Part shown: positions 34,585-43,596 of the stretch, piece by piece
Layout of the letters: every line of letters starts with the position of its first letter
How positions within the stretch are numbered: the stretch's first letter is position 1
Origin: Paenibacillus abyssi
GTDB taxonomy: Bacteria; Bacillota; Bacilli; Paenibacillales; Paenibacillaceae
DNA: 64,000 nucleotides
Direction of reading: 5' to 3'
NCBI RefSeq assembly: GCF_014640295.1
Contig: NZ_BMGR01000003.1
Location: 310,001 to 374,000 of the forward strand
Notes under the pieces: generated by a model
What the model saw: the letters and a program-made list of their open reading frames with translations, nothing else
Told to the model about the DNA's origin: nothing
Databases searched by the model: none
Position numbers and translations under genes: made by a program

Positions 34585-35646
34585 TTAGCCGAAATGGCGT
34601 TTGGACATCCACAATACACCACTTTTTAGCACTCGTGGCACGTATCCTCTGATTGCCCTTCGGCCCATCATGCCAAATCCGGCTTTTTTGCCTAACGATC
34701 CCAAAACACCCTTGAGCTTGATTTGACCAAGCCGGGGTGTTTTGTTATTCCATAACGCAAACATCACTTCGGCGATCTGCTTTCCTTGCGCTTCAGCGGC
34801 TTGGGCGCTAGGTGAGAATGGCAAGCTTGCGCAATCTCCCACGATAAATACTTCCGGATGGTCGGGCAGTTGGTGATATTTGTTGATAATCAACCGGCCT
34901 TGGGAATCTTTCGGCTTGTTGAGCCGCTGTACGATGGATACAGGCTGAATGCCGGCTGTCCATACGGTTACATCCGTTACGATCGGATTGCCTTGGTCAT
35001 ATAACACCCCTTGTTCCAAACGGGTGAGCGATATATGGCCGCGCATCTCAACTTCATGGTCGCGGAACCAAGAGGAAACATATCCCTGCAGCTTGTCTGG
35101 AAAAGCAGACAGGATGCTCGGACCACGATCCAGGATGCGGATATTCAGATCGGGACGGCTTTCCCGCAGCTCTGAAGCGACCTCAACACCGCTTAAACCG
35201 CCACCGACGATGGTTACCTGTCCATAAGGCTTTACATCACCGAGCAGCCGGTACGTCTCTCTTGAAGAGGAGAACGTTTGGATCGAGGTGGAATACTGCT
35301 CTGCTCCCTCGATGCCGTGATACCGGTCTGTGCAGCCAAGCCCAATTGCCAGCCAGTCGTAGGAGATCGGGTCTTGTCCTTGAAGCAGAACCAGCTTATT
35401 CTCCAGATCGATATCCGTTACTTCGCCATAGGTGATCACCAGCCGGGGATCGGAGGGAAAGGCGACCCGAAGATCGACATCCGCAACAGAGCCTGCAGCC
35501 AGTGCATAATATTCCGTTTTTAATCCTTGAAACGGCATCCGGTCAATGAGCATGACCATGGTATCATCAGGGATTGAGCCTTCCAATAAATGCTGAGCGA
35601 TCGTTAAGCCGCCATAGCCGCCTCCAACAATAACAAATCTTTTCAT
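34585..35646 (-). CDS. NDH-2-like NAD(P)/FAD-dependent oxidoreductase (YutJ-like)
   Basis: The 353-residue flavoprotein has an FAD-binding start, FVIVGGGYGGLTIAQHLL, and a second dinucleotide motif, VTIVGGGLSGVEVASEL, near 145-161. FAD contact FIVGDCASLPFSPSAQAAEAQGKQIA lies near 267-292. It lacks the long C-terminal membrane helix of full NDH-2 enzymes and is shorter than the one at 42140, so quinone reduction is uncertain. It lies next to yuzB, as in Bacillus. Confidence 0.88.
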   Translation of the reverse strand: MKRFVIVGGGYGGLTIAQHLLEGSIPDDTMVMLIDRMPFQGLKTEYYALAAGSVADVDLRVAFPSDPRLVITYGEVTDIDLENKLVLLQGQDPISYDWLAIGLGCTDRYHGIEGAEQYSTSIQTFSSSRETYRLLGDVKPYGQVTIVGGGLSGVEVASELRESRPDLNIRILDRGPSILSAFPDKLQGYVSSWFRDHEVEMRGHISLTRLEQGVLYDQGNPIVTDVTVWTAGIQPVSIVQRLNKPKDSQGRLIINKYHQLPDHPEVFIVGDCASLPFSPSAQAAEAQGKQIAEVMFALWNNKTPRLGQIKLKGVLGSLGKKAGFGMMGRRAIRGYVPRVLKSGVLWMSKRHFG

Positions 35647-35727
35647 GGTATCCCAACCTTATCTTCAAGCCTCACGAAATGAGCATTTGTATTCAGTTCG
35701 TTGCGGCTTAGTATGCACAAAAACTGA

Positions 35728-36831
35728 TTATTCGTACACTTTCATTTCATTGTAAAATGTATCTCGTTCAACTGGAATTCGCCCTGCTCCTTTAACGAGC
35801 CAAATCAGGTCTTCGCGCGTAATACCCTCAGGTGTAAGCGCGCCTGCCGCATGACTGATCCGTTCCTTAACAATCGTACCGTGCACATCATTTGCTCCCA
35901 TGGTCAAAGAAATCTGGGTCAGTTGTGTGCCGATATTAATGAAATAAGCTTTAATATGCGGGAAATTATCCAACATCAGCCTGCTGATCGCGATGGTCTT
36001 CAGATCCTCATAGGCGGAGTTGCGCCGGCGGATGCCTGCCTTCGGACTGATAGGCTGCATGGAAAGCGGGATAAATACCATGAAACCGTTCGTATCATCC
36101 TGCAGCTCGCGTATTTTGATCATGTGCTCAATTCGCTGTTCATGCGTTTCAATGGATCCGTACAGCATTGTAGTATGGGTTTTTAAACCCAATTCATGTG
36201 CAGTCCGGTGTACTTCCAGATATTGGCTGACATCGGCTTTGTCCACACGCATTTTTTGCCGGTATTGATCGGACAGGATTTCAGCCCCGCCGCCTGTAAG
36301 GGTACCCAGACCGGCTTTGATCAGCTCTTGGAGCACTTCTTTATAAGTAAGGCCGCTTATGCGCGAGAAGAAATCGATCTCTGCAGCTGTATAAGCTTTG
36401 AGCGTTACTTCCGGGAAGCGTTCCTTGAGCGCTTTGAGCGAGTCCACATAATATTGGAAAGGCACATGCGGATTATGTCCGCCTACGATATGGAATTCCC
36501 GTACTCCCGGATGAAAATGCTGCTCGACATACTCGATCATTTGCTGTCCGGAGAGCGTGTAAGCTCCCTCTTCGCCTTCGTCCTTGCGGAAGTTGCAGAA
36601 TGCGCAGTGCGCCTCGCAAATGTTAGTGAAGTATAAGCTCATATTTTCAATAAAATACACTTTTTTGCCGTTTTTGCGCAGGTTGGCTTCATTCGCCATT
36701 TGTCCGATAGAAAGCAAATCGTCGGATTGGTATAAGAAGATTCCGTCCTCCAGCGTTAACCGCTGATTATGCCGAACCTTCTCGGCTATTTCCTGCATGC
36801 GTTTATCTGGCGTCGAGATGGCAATGCTCAT
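35728..36831 (-). CDS. MqnE/CofH-like radical SAM enzyme, second of tandem pair
   Basis: The 367-residue radical SAM enzyme binds its 4Fe-4S cluster with CEAHCAFC near 73-80 (CX3CX2C). It continues with FHIVGGHNPHVPF, AGLGTLTGGGAEILSD and LDNFPHIKAYFINIG. By eye it is closest to MqnE (aminofutalosine synthase) but diverges in places (TGGGAEIL, QPISPKAGIRRR). It starts 13 bases after the stop of a clearer MqnE-like gene. The two are paralogues, so one may do the MqnE reaction and the other MqnC-like or a different chemistry. No MqnA, B or D gene is in the window. Confidence 0.82.
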   Translation of the reverse strand: MSIAISTPDKRMQEIAEKVRHNQRLTLEDGIFLYQSDDLLSIGQMANEANLRKNGKKVYFIENMSLYFTNICEAHCAFCNFRKDEGEEGAYTLSGQQMIEYVEQHFHPGVREFHIVGGHNPHVPFQYYVDSLKALKERFPEVTLKAYTAAEIDFFSRISGLTYKEVLQELIKAGLGTLTGGGAEILSDQYRQKMRVDKADVSQYLEVHRTAHELGLKTHTTMLYGSIETHEQRIEHMIKIRELQDDTNGFMVFIPLSMQPISPKAGIRRRNSAYEDLKTIAISRLMLDNFPHIKAYFINIGTQLTQISLTMGANDVHGTIVKERISHAAGALTPEGITREDLIWLVKGAGRIPVERDTFYNEMKVYE

Positions 36832-36844
36832 GACAAAAGCCTCC

Positions 36845-37963
36845 TTAATAAGTCCGAATGATGTTATATAGGGTATCGCGTTCAGTCGGAATGCGGCCGG
36901 CTTCGCGGATCATTTCAATAAAAGTGTTTTTAGGCGTCATGTGTGACGACTCATTGCCAGCGGCATGCAAGATCTGTTCTTCCATGACTGTGCCGTCCAG
37001 ATCGTCTACGCCAAAGCTGAGCGAAACTTGCGCAAGCTTCAACCCGATCATCATCCAGAATGCGCGGATGTGCGGGAAGTTGTCCAACATCAGACGGGCG
37101 ACTGCGAGCAGCTTAAGGTCATACATGCCGGTAGTTTCCCCAGAAAGCTTAAATTCTTCAGCAAGCTTTGTATTGGATGGATGAAAAGCGAATGCAAAGA
37201 AGGCCTGGAATCCATTTGTTTCATCCTGCAGCTCGCGTAAACGAATGAAATGATCGATAACATGCTCCGGTGACTCGAGATGTCCGTAGAGAATCGATGC
37301 GTTCGATTTCACGCCCAGTGAATGGAGCGAGCGGTGAATGTGGAACCAGCGCTCCGCATCAGTCTTGTGGCCGGAGATGACCTCACGGATCTCAGGGTCA
37401 AAGATTTCTGCGCCGCCGCCGAGAATAGAGCCAAGCCCGGCATTTCGCAAACGTTCAATTGTTTCCTCAATGGTCATTTTCGAGACACGGGCGATATAGT
37501 CAACCTCAACAGCTGTAAATGCCTGTATATGAACATCCGGAAGATGTCTCTTGGCAATGCGCATCATTTCTTCATAATAGGAGAAAGGCAGCTTGGCGTT
37601 AACGCCGCCGACAATGTGCAACTCGGTAAAACCTTTGCCGACCATGCCTTTAATTTTCTCTTCGATCTGTTCAAGATTGAGCGTGTAGGCACGCGGATCC
37701 CCCGGTTTTAAGCCGAAAGCACACATCTTGCAGTCAAGATAACACACATTCGTGTAGTTAAGATGTGTATTAACGATAAAATATACGTTGTCCCCGTTTT
37801 TGCGTTTTCGGACAAGATCAGCTAATCGGCCAATCGTCAGCAGGTCGGGCGATTTCATCAATCGTATGCCATCCTCCAAAGAGAGCCGCTCGCCTCTGAT
37901 CACTTTCTCTTCAATGTCATGCAATGAGGTTTGTGTCAAGACAAAGCCCATTGTTTCCACCAC
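36845..37963 (-). CDS. MqnE-like radical SAM enzyme (aminofutalosine synthase type), first of tandem pair
   Basis: The 372-residue protein has the cluster motif CYLDCKMCAFG near 72-82. MqnE-typical blocks are RAYTLNLEQIEEKI, ELHIVGGVNAKLPFSYY, GGGAEIFDPEIREVISG, SNASILYGHLESPEHVIDH and LDNFPHIRAFWMMIG. MqnE joins SAM and 3-(1-carboxyvinyl)oxybenzoate in the futalosine route to menaquinone. Start ATG at 37963; ATG 37951 is possible. It is the promoter-proximal gene of the pair. Confidence 0.85.
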   Translation of the reverse strand: MVETMGFVLTQTSLHDIEEKVIRGERLSLEDGIRLMKSPDLLTIGRLADLVRKRKNGDNVYFIVNTHLNYTNVCYLDCKMCAFGLKPGDPRAYTLNLEQIEEKIKGMVGKGFTELHIVGGVNAKLPFSYYEEMMRIAKRHLPDVHIQAFTAVEVDYIARVSKMTIEETIERLRNAGLGSILGGGAEIFDPEIREVISGHKTDAERWFHIHRSLHSLGVKSNASILYGHLESPEHVIDHFIRLRELQDETNGFQAFFAFAFHPSNTKLAEEFKLSGETTGMYDLKLLAVARLMLDNFPHIRAFWMMIGLKLAQVSLSFGVDDLDGTVMEEQILHAAGNESSHMTPKNTFIEMIREAGRIPTERDTLYNIIRTY

Positions 37964-38238
37964 CTTTATGTGCGTGTCTTATTCGATCGAATCTGAGTAG
38001 ATTGGAGAACCTTCTCAGGTTTGTGAAAAAAATAACATAGCCATTCTTAAAAAAGAACTGTATCCATTATAAACCTGATGTGAGACAGCGGCAACAAGAA
38101 AAGTCAACTCATGGCGGAATATGGAACGGTATGGATGCCAGCAAGGCCCGTCATTAGGTGAGAGACACGATGCTCTTGAGCAGTTCATGGATGTGCAGTA
38201 TACTAAAGAAGAAGTATAGTTCGACAGGAGGGATTTCC

Positions 38239-38598
38239 ATGATCGTAATCAGCGAATCAGCTACAACCAAAATAAAAGAAATGCTGGCTCAGGAAGAAAC
38301 GCCTGACTTGTTCCTTCGCATTGGCGTGAAGGAGGGCGGCTGCAGCGGCTTCTCCTATGGCATGGGCTTTGACGATGAGCAGCATAATGGCGATAAGGAA
38401 ATGGAATTTCAAGGACTGAAAGTTGTCGTCGACGAGGACAGCTTGAAATATTTGAACGGATTAGAAATCGACTTTAAGGAATCCGCGATGGGCGGAGGCT
38501 TCACCATCGAGAATCCGAACGCCACTGCAACGTGCGGCTGCGGTTCCTCTTTCCGTACGGCAACCGCCGCAGGGAAACCGAATCCGGAGCAATGCTAA
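38239..38598 (+). CDS. A-type iron-sulphur carrier (ErpA/IscA/YutM-like)
   Basis: This is a 119-residue HesB-like Fe-S carrier. The three cluster cysteines are visible: one in EGGCSGFSYGMGF near 35, and the pair CGCG in ATCGCGSSF near 103-105. IISE-like start, IDFKESAMGGGFTIENPNA before the CGC pair. AGGAGGG precedes ATG 38239; the frame extends upstream without a ribosome site. It fits the surrounding Fe-S and redox genes, and a strong terminator follows. Confidence 0.93.
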   Translation: MIVISESATTKIKEMLAQEETPDLFLRIGVKEGGCSGFSYGMGFDDEQHNGDKEMEFQGLKVVVDEDSLKYLNGLEIDFKESAMGGGFTIENPNATATCGCGSSFRTATAAGKPNPEQC

Positions 38599-38614
38599 TT
38601 ATTCCATAACCAGG

Positions 38615-38662
38615 AAGAGCTTTCTTCGAGTAGCAATCTACTCGGAAGAAGGCTCTTTTTTC
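38615..38662 (+). terminator. Rho-independent terminator after the A-type carrier
   Basis: AAGAGC, TCTTCGAGTAG and their complement form a long stem with loop CAAT, followed by six T residues. Confidence 0.85.
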
Positions 38663-38725
38663 TATCATTTACCGGGCACCCGATGAAACACTCCATGCTA
38701 CAATCGTAGCAGGGAGGCGGAGTGT

Positions 38726-39343
38726 ATGTTTTATGCGCCTATGCGGGCAACCGGCTGTGACCATCCATTTGATGACAAGGCGTTTGTGTTTGAACCGAAA
38801 CTGAGCGGACAACGATTAATTCTATTATTTATTAACGGACAGGTACGGTTATATACACGGCATCAGACTGATGTAACCCGCCAATATCCAGAGCTTCATA
38901 ACGTTCCGATTAACGATGCGGCCGATGCTGTATTCGATGGTGAGTTAACCTATGTGAATCCCGACACGGGTCTTCTGGAGCCTAGGACGGTTATTGAGCG
39001 TTACAGGATGCTTAAGATACCTAAAATTCGGGAAGGGGCGGCACAGTACCCGCTTCGTTATTTCGTGTTTGACGTTTTATATTACAATGGCGAGGACATG
39101 CGGAATCGTCCGTTATCGGAGCGTAAAAAGCTGCTTGACGATATTTTGGAGGAAAACGCGTATTATCGTCGGGTCACATCTGTTGAAACGAAAGGGGTCG
39201 CTCTATTTGAAGCGGTGAAATGGTATGGGCTCGAGGGGATGATCGCAAAACGAAAGGACAGTCTCTATACCGATGCCTGCAATGATGATTGGCAGGCTAT
39301 TATTGCAGCTCCTTCTACTATTACATTGCGAACTAGCAAATAA
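38726..39343 (+). CDS. Shortened ATP-dependent DNA ligase-like protein
   Basis: The 205-residue protein matches the adenylation domain of LigD/short bacterial ATP ligases. The motif I region FEPKLSGQRLI is at 22-32, VFDGELTYVNPDTG is motif III-like, and GLEGMIAKRKDSLY is motif IV-like near 172-185. Motif I normally reads KxDG; here it is K25-L-S27-G28, with the Asp changed to Ser. The frame ends right after DDWQAI, where motif V and the OB domain should follow, and other frames show no continuation. It may be an inactive remnant or a repurposed domain; a ribosome site (GGGAGG) is intact. Confidence 0.75.
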   Translation: MFYAPMRATGCDHPFDDKAFVFEPKLSGQRLILLFINGQVRLYTRHQTDVTRQYPELHNVPINDAADAVFDGELTYVNPDTGLLEPRTVIERYRMLKIPKIREGAAQYPLRYFVFDVLYYNGEDMRNRPLSERKKLLDDILEENAYYRRVTSVETKGVALFEAVKWYGLEGMIAKRKDSLYTDACNDDWQAIIAAPSTITLRTSK

Positions 39344-39433
39344 AGGCGGGTAACCGGTGTCAATCATCCAAGAGAAACCTGTCTCCTCCACATATGCATA
39401 TCATAAAGCCTTTATAAAAGGAGAGTAGAAGAT

Positions 39434-40105
39434 ATGGGAGAAGGACAAGGGAGGCAGTTGGCCAGTAAATGGGCAAAAACGACAGCGCTGTTGGCTCATC
39501 CTCGAATCGCCCCGCATATTCCGCCTACGAAAAGGTATACAAATGAAAGCCTTCGCTCCATGCTTGAGGCATATGACATGGTTGTCATAAAACCCGTTGT
39601 AGGTGGAGGCGGCCATGGAGTCATTAAGATCAGCAAACAAAATGGAGTGTACACTTCTACTTATTTTTCGGATCGAAGAGTGTTTGCCAGCTTTGAAGAT
39701 TTAGTCCGCGCATTGGCCCCTTTAAAGAGGGGGAGAAAGTATATCATTCAAAAAGGGATTCATCTGGCGTCGATTAGCGGCCGCCCGATCGACTATCGCG
39801 TTAAATATGTAAAGGAAGGCAAAGGATGGGTATACAGGGCGATGGTGGGGAGGTTGGCAAGGCGGGGTTTGTTCGTTACGAACTTGTGCCGCGGGGGCTT
39901 GCAGATGGCCGCAGCGGAAGGTATTCGCAGATCATTGTCAGCCAGCCTTGTTCGCAGCAAAAAAAAGGAAATGCGCGAGCTGACACAAGTATCAACCAAG
40001 GTATTGGAAGGCAGCTTTCCTGGGATTGGCCAGCTTGGGTTCGATTATGGAATCGATACAAAAGGGAAAATATGGATATTCGAGGTTAATACAAGGCCGC
40101 AATAA
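39434..40105 (+). CDS. YheC/YheD family ATP-grasp (spore coat-associated) protein
   Basis: The 223-residue protein shows YheC/D features: SKWAKTTALLAHPRIAPHIPPTKRYTNES at the start, the ATP-binding glycine-rich VVIKPVVGGGGHGVIKI near 51-67, DYRVKYVKEGKGWVYRAMVGRLAR near 122-145, and the metal-binding IFEVNTRPQ at the end. Family members are found in spore coats, but the ligase substrate is unknown. It is shorter than many homologues (N-terminal extension absent). AAAGGAGAG precedes the ATG. Confidence 0.88.
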   Translation: MGEGQGRQLASKWAKTTALLAHPRIAPHIPPTKRYTNESLRSMLEAYDMVVIKPVVGGGGHGVIKISKQNGVYTSTYFSDRRVFASFEDLVRALAPLKRGRKYIIQKGIHLASISGRPIDYRVKYVKEGKGWVYRAMVGRLARRGLFVTNLCRGGLQMAAAEGIRRSLSASLVRSKKKEMRELTQVSTKVLEGSFPGIGQLGFDYGIDTKGKIWIFEVNTRPQ

Positions 40106-40344
40106 CGATATAAAAACTTGATAGATTGATAGATATTCATTAAAGTTTTTTATTGCTAAAACCAGAAATTTAGGTGTGAATAAGTTTATCCACATCATAC
40201 CCACTGGTAATCCTCATTTTTTGCCGATTGTTCACATCCTATGCACATGCAATCCACATGTTGATGTGGACAATTGGAACGCTTGTTCTGTATTTTGTGA
40301 CATGCTAAGATGATGAGGAAGAAAAAGGAAAGGGTGAGTGGATT

Positions 40345-40488
40345 ATGAAGATCCTTTCAGATGAGATGCTTGTTGAAACGTACTATGTAGCTGTCCAATT
40401 GAAGCTGGAACCGGAGTTTATCGCATTATTGCAAGCAGAGATCAAATGCAGGAGCATTGAACCGGAAACATTTCGTATTGGCGCTTAA
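40345..40488 (+). CDS. sda: Sporulation checkpoint protein Sda
   Basis: Sda blocks the histidine kinases that feed Spo0A, so cells with unfinished or damaged replication do not sporulate. The 47-residue frame reads MKILSDEMLVETYYVAVQLKLEPEFIALL and so on. It matches Bacillus Sda in the LSDE-L-E-Y start, the central hydrophobic hairpin and an EI-RRS-like end (EIKCRSIE). AAAGGGTGAG precedes the ATG. In Bacillus the gene is under DnaA control; I did not find a convincing cluster of DnaA boxes here, although TTATCCACA occurs at 40188-40196. Confidence 0.85.
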   Translation: MKILSDEMLVETYYVAVQLKLEPEFIALLQAEIKCRSIEPETFRIGA

Positions 40489-40742
40489 CGAAGAGTGCCC
40501 GATTCCCATTGTGTGACCGATACTTCCACCCGTTTTTCGCATACCGGGCAATTAGCGATATGGGTACATATAATAGCATCGCCGCCGGATGCGGATATTG
40601 GAACAACTTCATCTTCGATCGGTTGATATGGGGCATAAGGACCGGTAAAATCATGGATTCTGCCGCTGTCGCTCATCGTCACTCCACATAAAGAACATTC
40701 GACTTCTAAAGTGCGTATACCATTGCATACCGGACATAACAT
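40485..40742 (-). CDS. Small zinc-ribbon-like hypothetical protein
   Basis: The 85-residue protein has two or three cysteine pairs: CPVCNG near 3-8, CSLCG near 16-20, and CTHIANCPVCEKR near 59-71. It therefore probably binds zinc. It is not recognised beyond that. Its end overlaps sda tail-to-tail by 4 bases. AAGGAGGATACC precedes the ATG. Confidence 0.75.
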   Translation of the reverse strand: MLCPVCNGIRTLEVECSLCGVTMSDSGRIHDFTGPYAPYQPIEDEVVPISASGGDAIICTHIANCPVCEKRVEVSVTQWESGTLR

Positions 40743-40834
40743 TTAGGGTATCCTCCTTGGCAGCCATTCCGAATAAAACGGGATTGGCGTATGTAAGCCA
40801 AGCATAGGATACCCTGCTTTGTTGCATTTCATAA

Positions 40835-41839
40835 TTAGAGCTTCATATTACTGCTGTGACCCGGCGATAATTTGGCGCTGGGATCCACATAAACCTTTGC
40901 ATTATTGATGGCGGTTGGCGCTTCGCCGAATCCGACGGCTATCAGCTTGAGCTTGCCAGGGTAAGTTGTGATGTCGCCCGCAGCGAAGATACCCGGAATG
41001 TTGGTTTCCATGCGTGAATCAACAACAAGGGAGCCACCTTGAATATCCAGTCCCCATTCGGCGATTGGTCCAAGTGAAGAGACAAATCCGAAATTTACGA
41101 TGACTGCATCCACATCAAGGGTAGTCACTTCTTTCGTTTTCACGTGTTCAAGCGTAACAGCTGAGATGCGATCTTCTCCATGCAGCTGTGTGATCTCGCT
41201 TGGCGTGATAACGTTTACTTTGGAGTTCATTAAGTTCTCGACACTATGCTCATGCGCGCGGAATTTATCCCGGCGATGAATCAGTGTGACGCTTTCCGCG
41301 ATTGGCTCAAGCATCAGGGCCCAATCCACCGCAGAGTCGCCGCCGCCGCTGATCAGCACTTTTTGACCTTTGAACTGGTGCAGGTCGCTTACGAAATAGT
41401 ATAAATTTCTCTTTTCGTATTTTGCTGCTTCCGGAAGTTCAAGACGTCTTGGCTCAAATGCGCCGACTCCGGCTGTAATGATGACTGCTTTTGCAGTATG
41501 CATTGATTTGTCCGTGCGGATTTCAAAATGACGTTCATCCTTCTTGATCACTTCAAGCACTTTCTCTTCCAGACAAATTTGCGGAGCAAAATGATCCATT
41601 TGATGTTTTAGCTGGTTGACCAGCTCTTGTGCGGTTACTTTTGGAAACCCCGCTACATCATAGATATATTTCTCCGGATACAATGCGGCCAATTGACCGC
41701 CAAGCTGGGGCATGCTTTCAATAATTTTGACCGATGCTTGACGCATACCCCCGTAGAAAGCGGCAAACATGCCGGCTGGACCCCCGCCGATAATGGCGAT
41801 GTCAACCGTATTAAATGATACGACTTCTGGGCTGTTCAA
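40835..41839 (-). CDS. Ferredoxin--NADP reductase (YumC type)
   Basis: The 334-residue thioredoxin-reductase-like flavoprotein transfers electrons between NADPH and ferredoxin or flavodoxin. It has the FAD motif [55 protein letters not shown] motif [17 protein letters not shown] with [12 protein letters not shown], and [32 protein letters not shown]. It lacks the CxxC of thioredoxin reductase, which fits YumC. The TTG at 41839 sits 7 bases after GGAGG; an in-frame TTG at 41854 overlaps that ribosome site. Confidence 0.93.
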   Translation of the reverse strand: MNSPEVVSFNTVDIAIIGGGPAGMFAAFYGGMRQASVKIIESMPQLGGQLAALYPEKYIYDVAGFPKVTAQELVNQLKHQMDHFAPQICLEEKVLEVIKKDERHFEIRTDKSMHTAKAVIITAGVGAFEPRRLELPEAAKYEKRNLYYFVSDLHQFKGQKVLISGGGDSAVDWALMLEPIAESVTLIHRRDKFRAHEHSVENLMNSKVNVITPSEITQLHGEDRISAVTLEHVKTKEVTTLDVDAVIVNFGFVSSLGPIAEWGLDIQGGSLVVDSRMETNIPGIFAAGDITTYPGKLKLIAVGFGEAPTAINNAKVYVDPSAKLSPGHSSNMKL

Positions 41840-42139
41840 AATTTGCACCTCCAAGGAAAATCAATACAATTTTCATTATAAGTCTTAACAAAAAAAGAAG
41901 GAAATAAAAATTTTGTATGTTATTCTAAAGTTTTTCGTATAATTTGCACTTGAACTTTTACTCAAAAGCCGATATTATTTCAGATGTATATATGCGGATA
42001 ATTTTGTCGAACCGCTTGATGAATGGAGCGGCACGGCCAGCACAAACTAAAATCAAGAAATTCTATTTTTTAATGTGGTTTGTGTAATTTTTCACAATGT
42101 ATTATAAAAAAGATAATTAGGAATGGAAGGGATCCGGCT

Positions 42140-43333
42140 ATGAGCAACATACCAAAGATTGTCATTCTCGGAGCGGGTTATGGCGGAATTTTAACCGCGC
42201 TGCGCCTGCAAAAGGAATTGAATTACAATGAGGCGGACGTAACGTTAGTCAATAAGCATGACTACCATTACTTCACTACGCATCTGCACATGCCAGCTGC
42301 AGGAACGGATAATCCGGAAAATGCGCGCGTAGGCATTTCCAAGCTGATCGACGAATTCAAAATTGATTTTGTGAAGTCGACCGTTGTGCAAATTCGCCCA
42401 CAGGACAAAAAGGTGATTCTTGAGGATGGCACGCTTTCCTACGATTATCTTGTAATCGGCGTTGGCGGAGAACCTGAGACTTTCGGCATTCCGGGCATGA
42501 TCGAAAATGCCATGAACATCCGCAGCATCAACTCCGTGCGTTTGATTCGTGAGCATATTGAATATCAATTCGCACGTTACAAGCGTGAACCGCACCGTAC
42601 CGACTACCTTACGTTTGTCGTTGGCGGCGCAGGCTTCACTGGCATCGAGTTTATTGGTGAGCTGGCGGATCGCATTCCAGAGCTTTGCAAGCAATTTGAC
42701 ATCGATCCTGCTAACGTGAAATTATACAATATTGAAGCGGCGCCAACAGCTCTTCCTGGATTTGATCCTGAGCTTGTTGAGTACGCAATGGAAGTGCTGT
42801 CCAAGAAAGGTGTTACATTCAAAATCGGCACAGCGATCAAAGAGTGCACGCCTGACGGTGTTATCGTTGGAGAAGGAGAAGAAATTCGTTCCCAAACCGT
42901 TATTTGGACAGGCGGTATCCGCGGTAACCGTCTAATTGAAGAAGCCGGCTTCGAAACGATGCGCGGCCGTGTCAAAGTAGATGAGTTCCTGCGTGCGCCG
43001 GGTCATGAGAACATTTATATTGTCGGAGATAACTCCCTGATGTTTAACCCTGAGGGCCGTCCTTATCCGCCGACTGCGCAAATCGCTATGCAGCAAGGGG
43101 TTACTTGCGCCCACAATCTGGTGGCTTCGATTCGCAATCAGCCGCTCAAAGGGTTTGAATTCAAGAACAAAGGTACGGTTGCATCCCTTGGTAAAGGTGA
43201 AGCGATCGGTATCGCTTTCGGTAAAAAATACAAAGGCCGTTTTGCAGCATTGTTGAAAATCGCGATCGACCTTCGTTACTTGTTTATTATCGGGGGCATT
43301 CCGCTCGTTCTGCGTAAAGGGAAATTTCTGTAA
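42140..43333 (+). CDS. Type II NADH dehydrogenase (YumB/YjlD-like)
   Basis: The 397-residue peripheral membrane flavoprotein passes electrons from NADH to menaquinone without pumping protons. The FAD motif KIVILGAGYGGILTALRL is at the start. NAD motif TFVVGGAGFTGIEFIGELADRIP lies near 156-178, with the FAD contact YIVGDNSLMFNPEGRPYPPTAQIAMQQG near 293-320. A C-terminal hydrophobic LLKIAIDLRYLFIIGGIPLVLRKGKFL is the likely membrane and quinone contact. ATG 42140 follows GGAAGGG. Its stop overlaps the next ATG by one base. Confidence 0.93.
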   Translation: MSNIPKIVILGAGYGGILTALRLQKELNYNEADVTLVNKHDYHYFTTHLHMPAAGTDNPENARVGISKLIDEFKIDFVKSTVVQIRPQDKKVILEDGTLSYDYLVIGVGGEPETFGIPGMIENAMNIRSINSVRLIREHIEYQFARYKREPHRTDYLTFVVGGAGFTGIEFIGELADRIPELCKQFDIDPANVKLYNIEAAPTALPGFDPELVEYAMEVLSKKGVTFKIGTAIKECTPDGVIVGEGEEIRSQTVIWTGGIRGNRLIEEAGFETMRGRVKVDEFLRAPGHENIYIVGDNSLMFNPEGRPYPPTAQIAMQQGVTCAHNLVASIRNQPLKGFEFKNKGTVASLGKGEAIGIAFGKKYKGRFAALLKIAIDLRYLFIIGGIPLVLRKGKFL

Positions 43334-43572
43334 TGCGCCACTGCAGCGTACAAGTTCGTGGGCTGCTGACCAGAGATGAACTGGACCGTTACAACGCTTT
43401 GATGGAGGTCGGTTCGTTTCTGGAATCTCAGAATCGGTATGACTTGGCATATACGGTACAAAAGGAAGTCGATTTGTTGATCCAACCGGCCATCGAGCGG
43501 TTAAAGGAGAAAGGGCGCGAGCGCGACCGTGCTACGCAGGAATACTTGGACGAAAAGAAAAAGGAAGGCTGA
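43333..43572 (+). CDS. Small hypothetical protein coupled to NADH dehydrogenase
   Basis: The 79-residue charged protein is largely helical (TRDELDRYNALMEVGSFLESQNRYDLAY, then a long Lys/Glu/Arg helix at 50-79) and has no membrane segment. Not recognised. Its ATG overlaps the NDH-2 stop (TAATG), so it is made with the dehydrogenase and may modulate it. Confidence 0.75.
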   Translation: MRHCSVQVRGLLTRDELDRYNALMEVGSFLESQNRYDLAYTVQKEVDLLIQPAIERLKEKGRERDRATQEYLDEKKKEG

Positions 43573-43596
43573 TCATAATCAGCTTTCCTTTTTTTG
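43559..43596. terminator. Terminator between the NDH-2 unit and hemQ
   Basis: AAAGGAAGGCTGAT pairs with ATCAGCTTTCCTTT (loop CATA), and T runs follow. It overlaps the last codons of the 79-residue gene. Confidence 0.88.
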
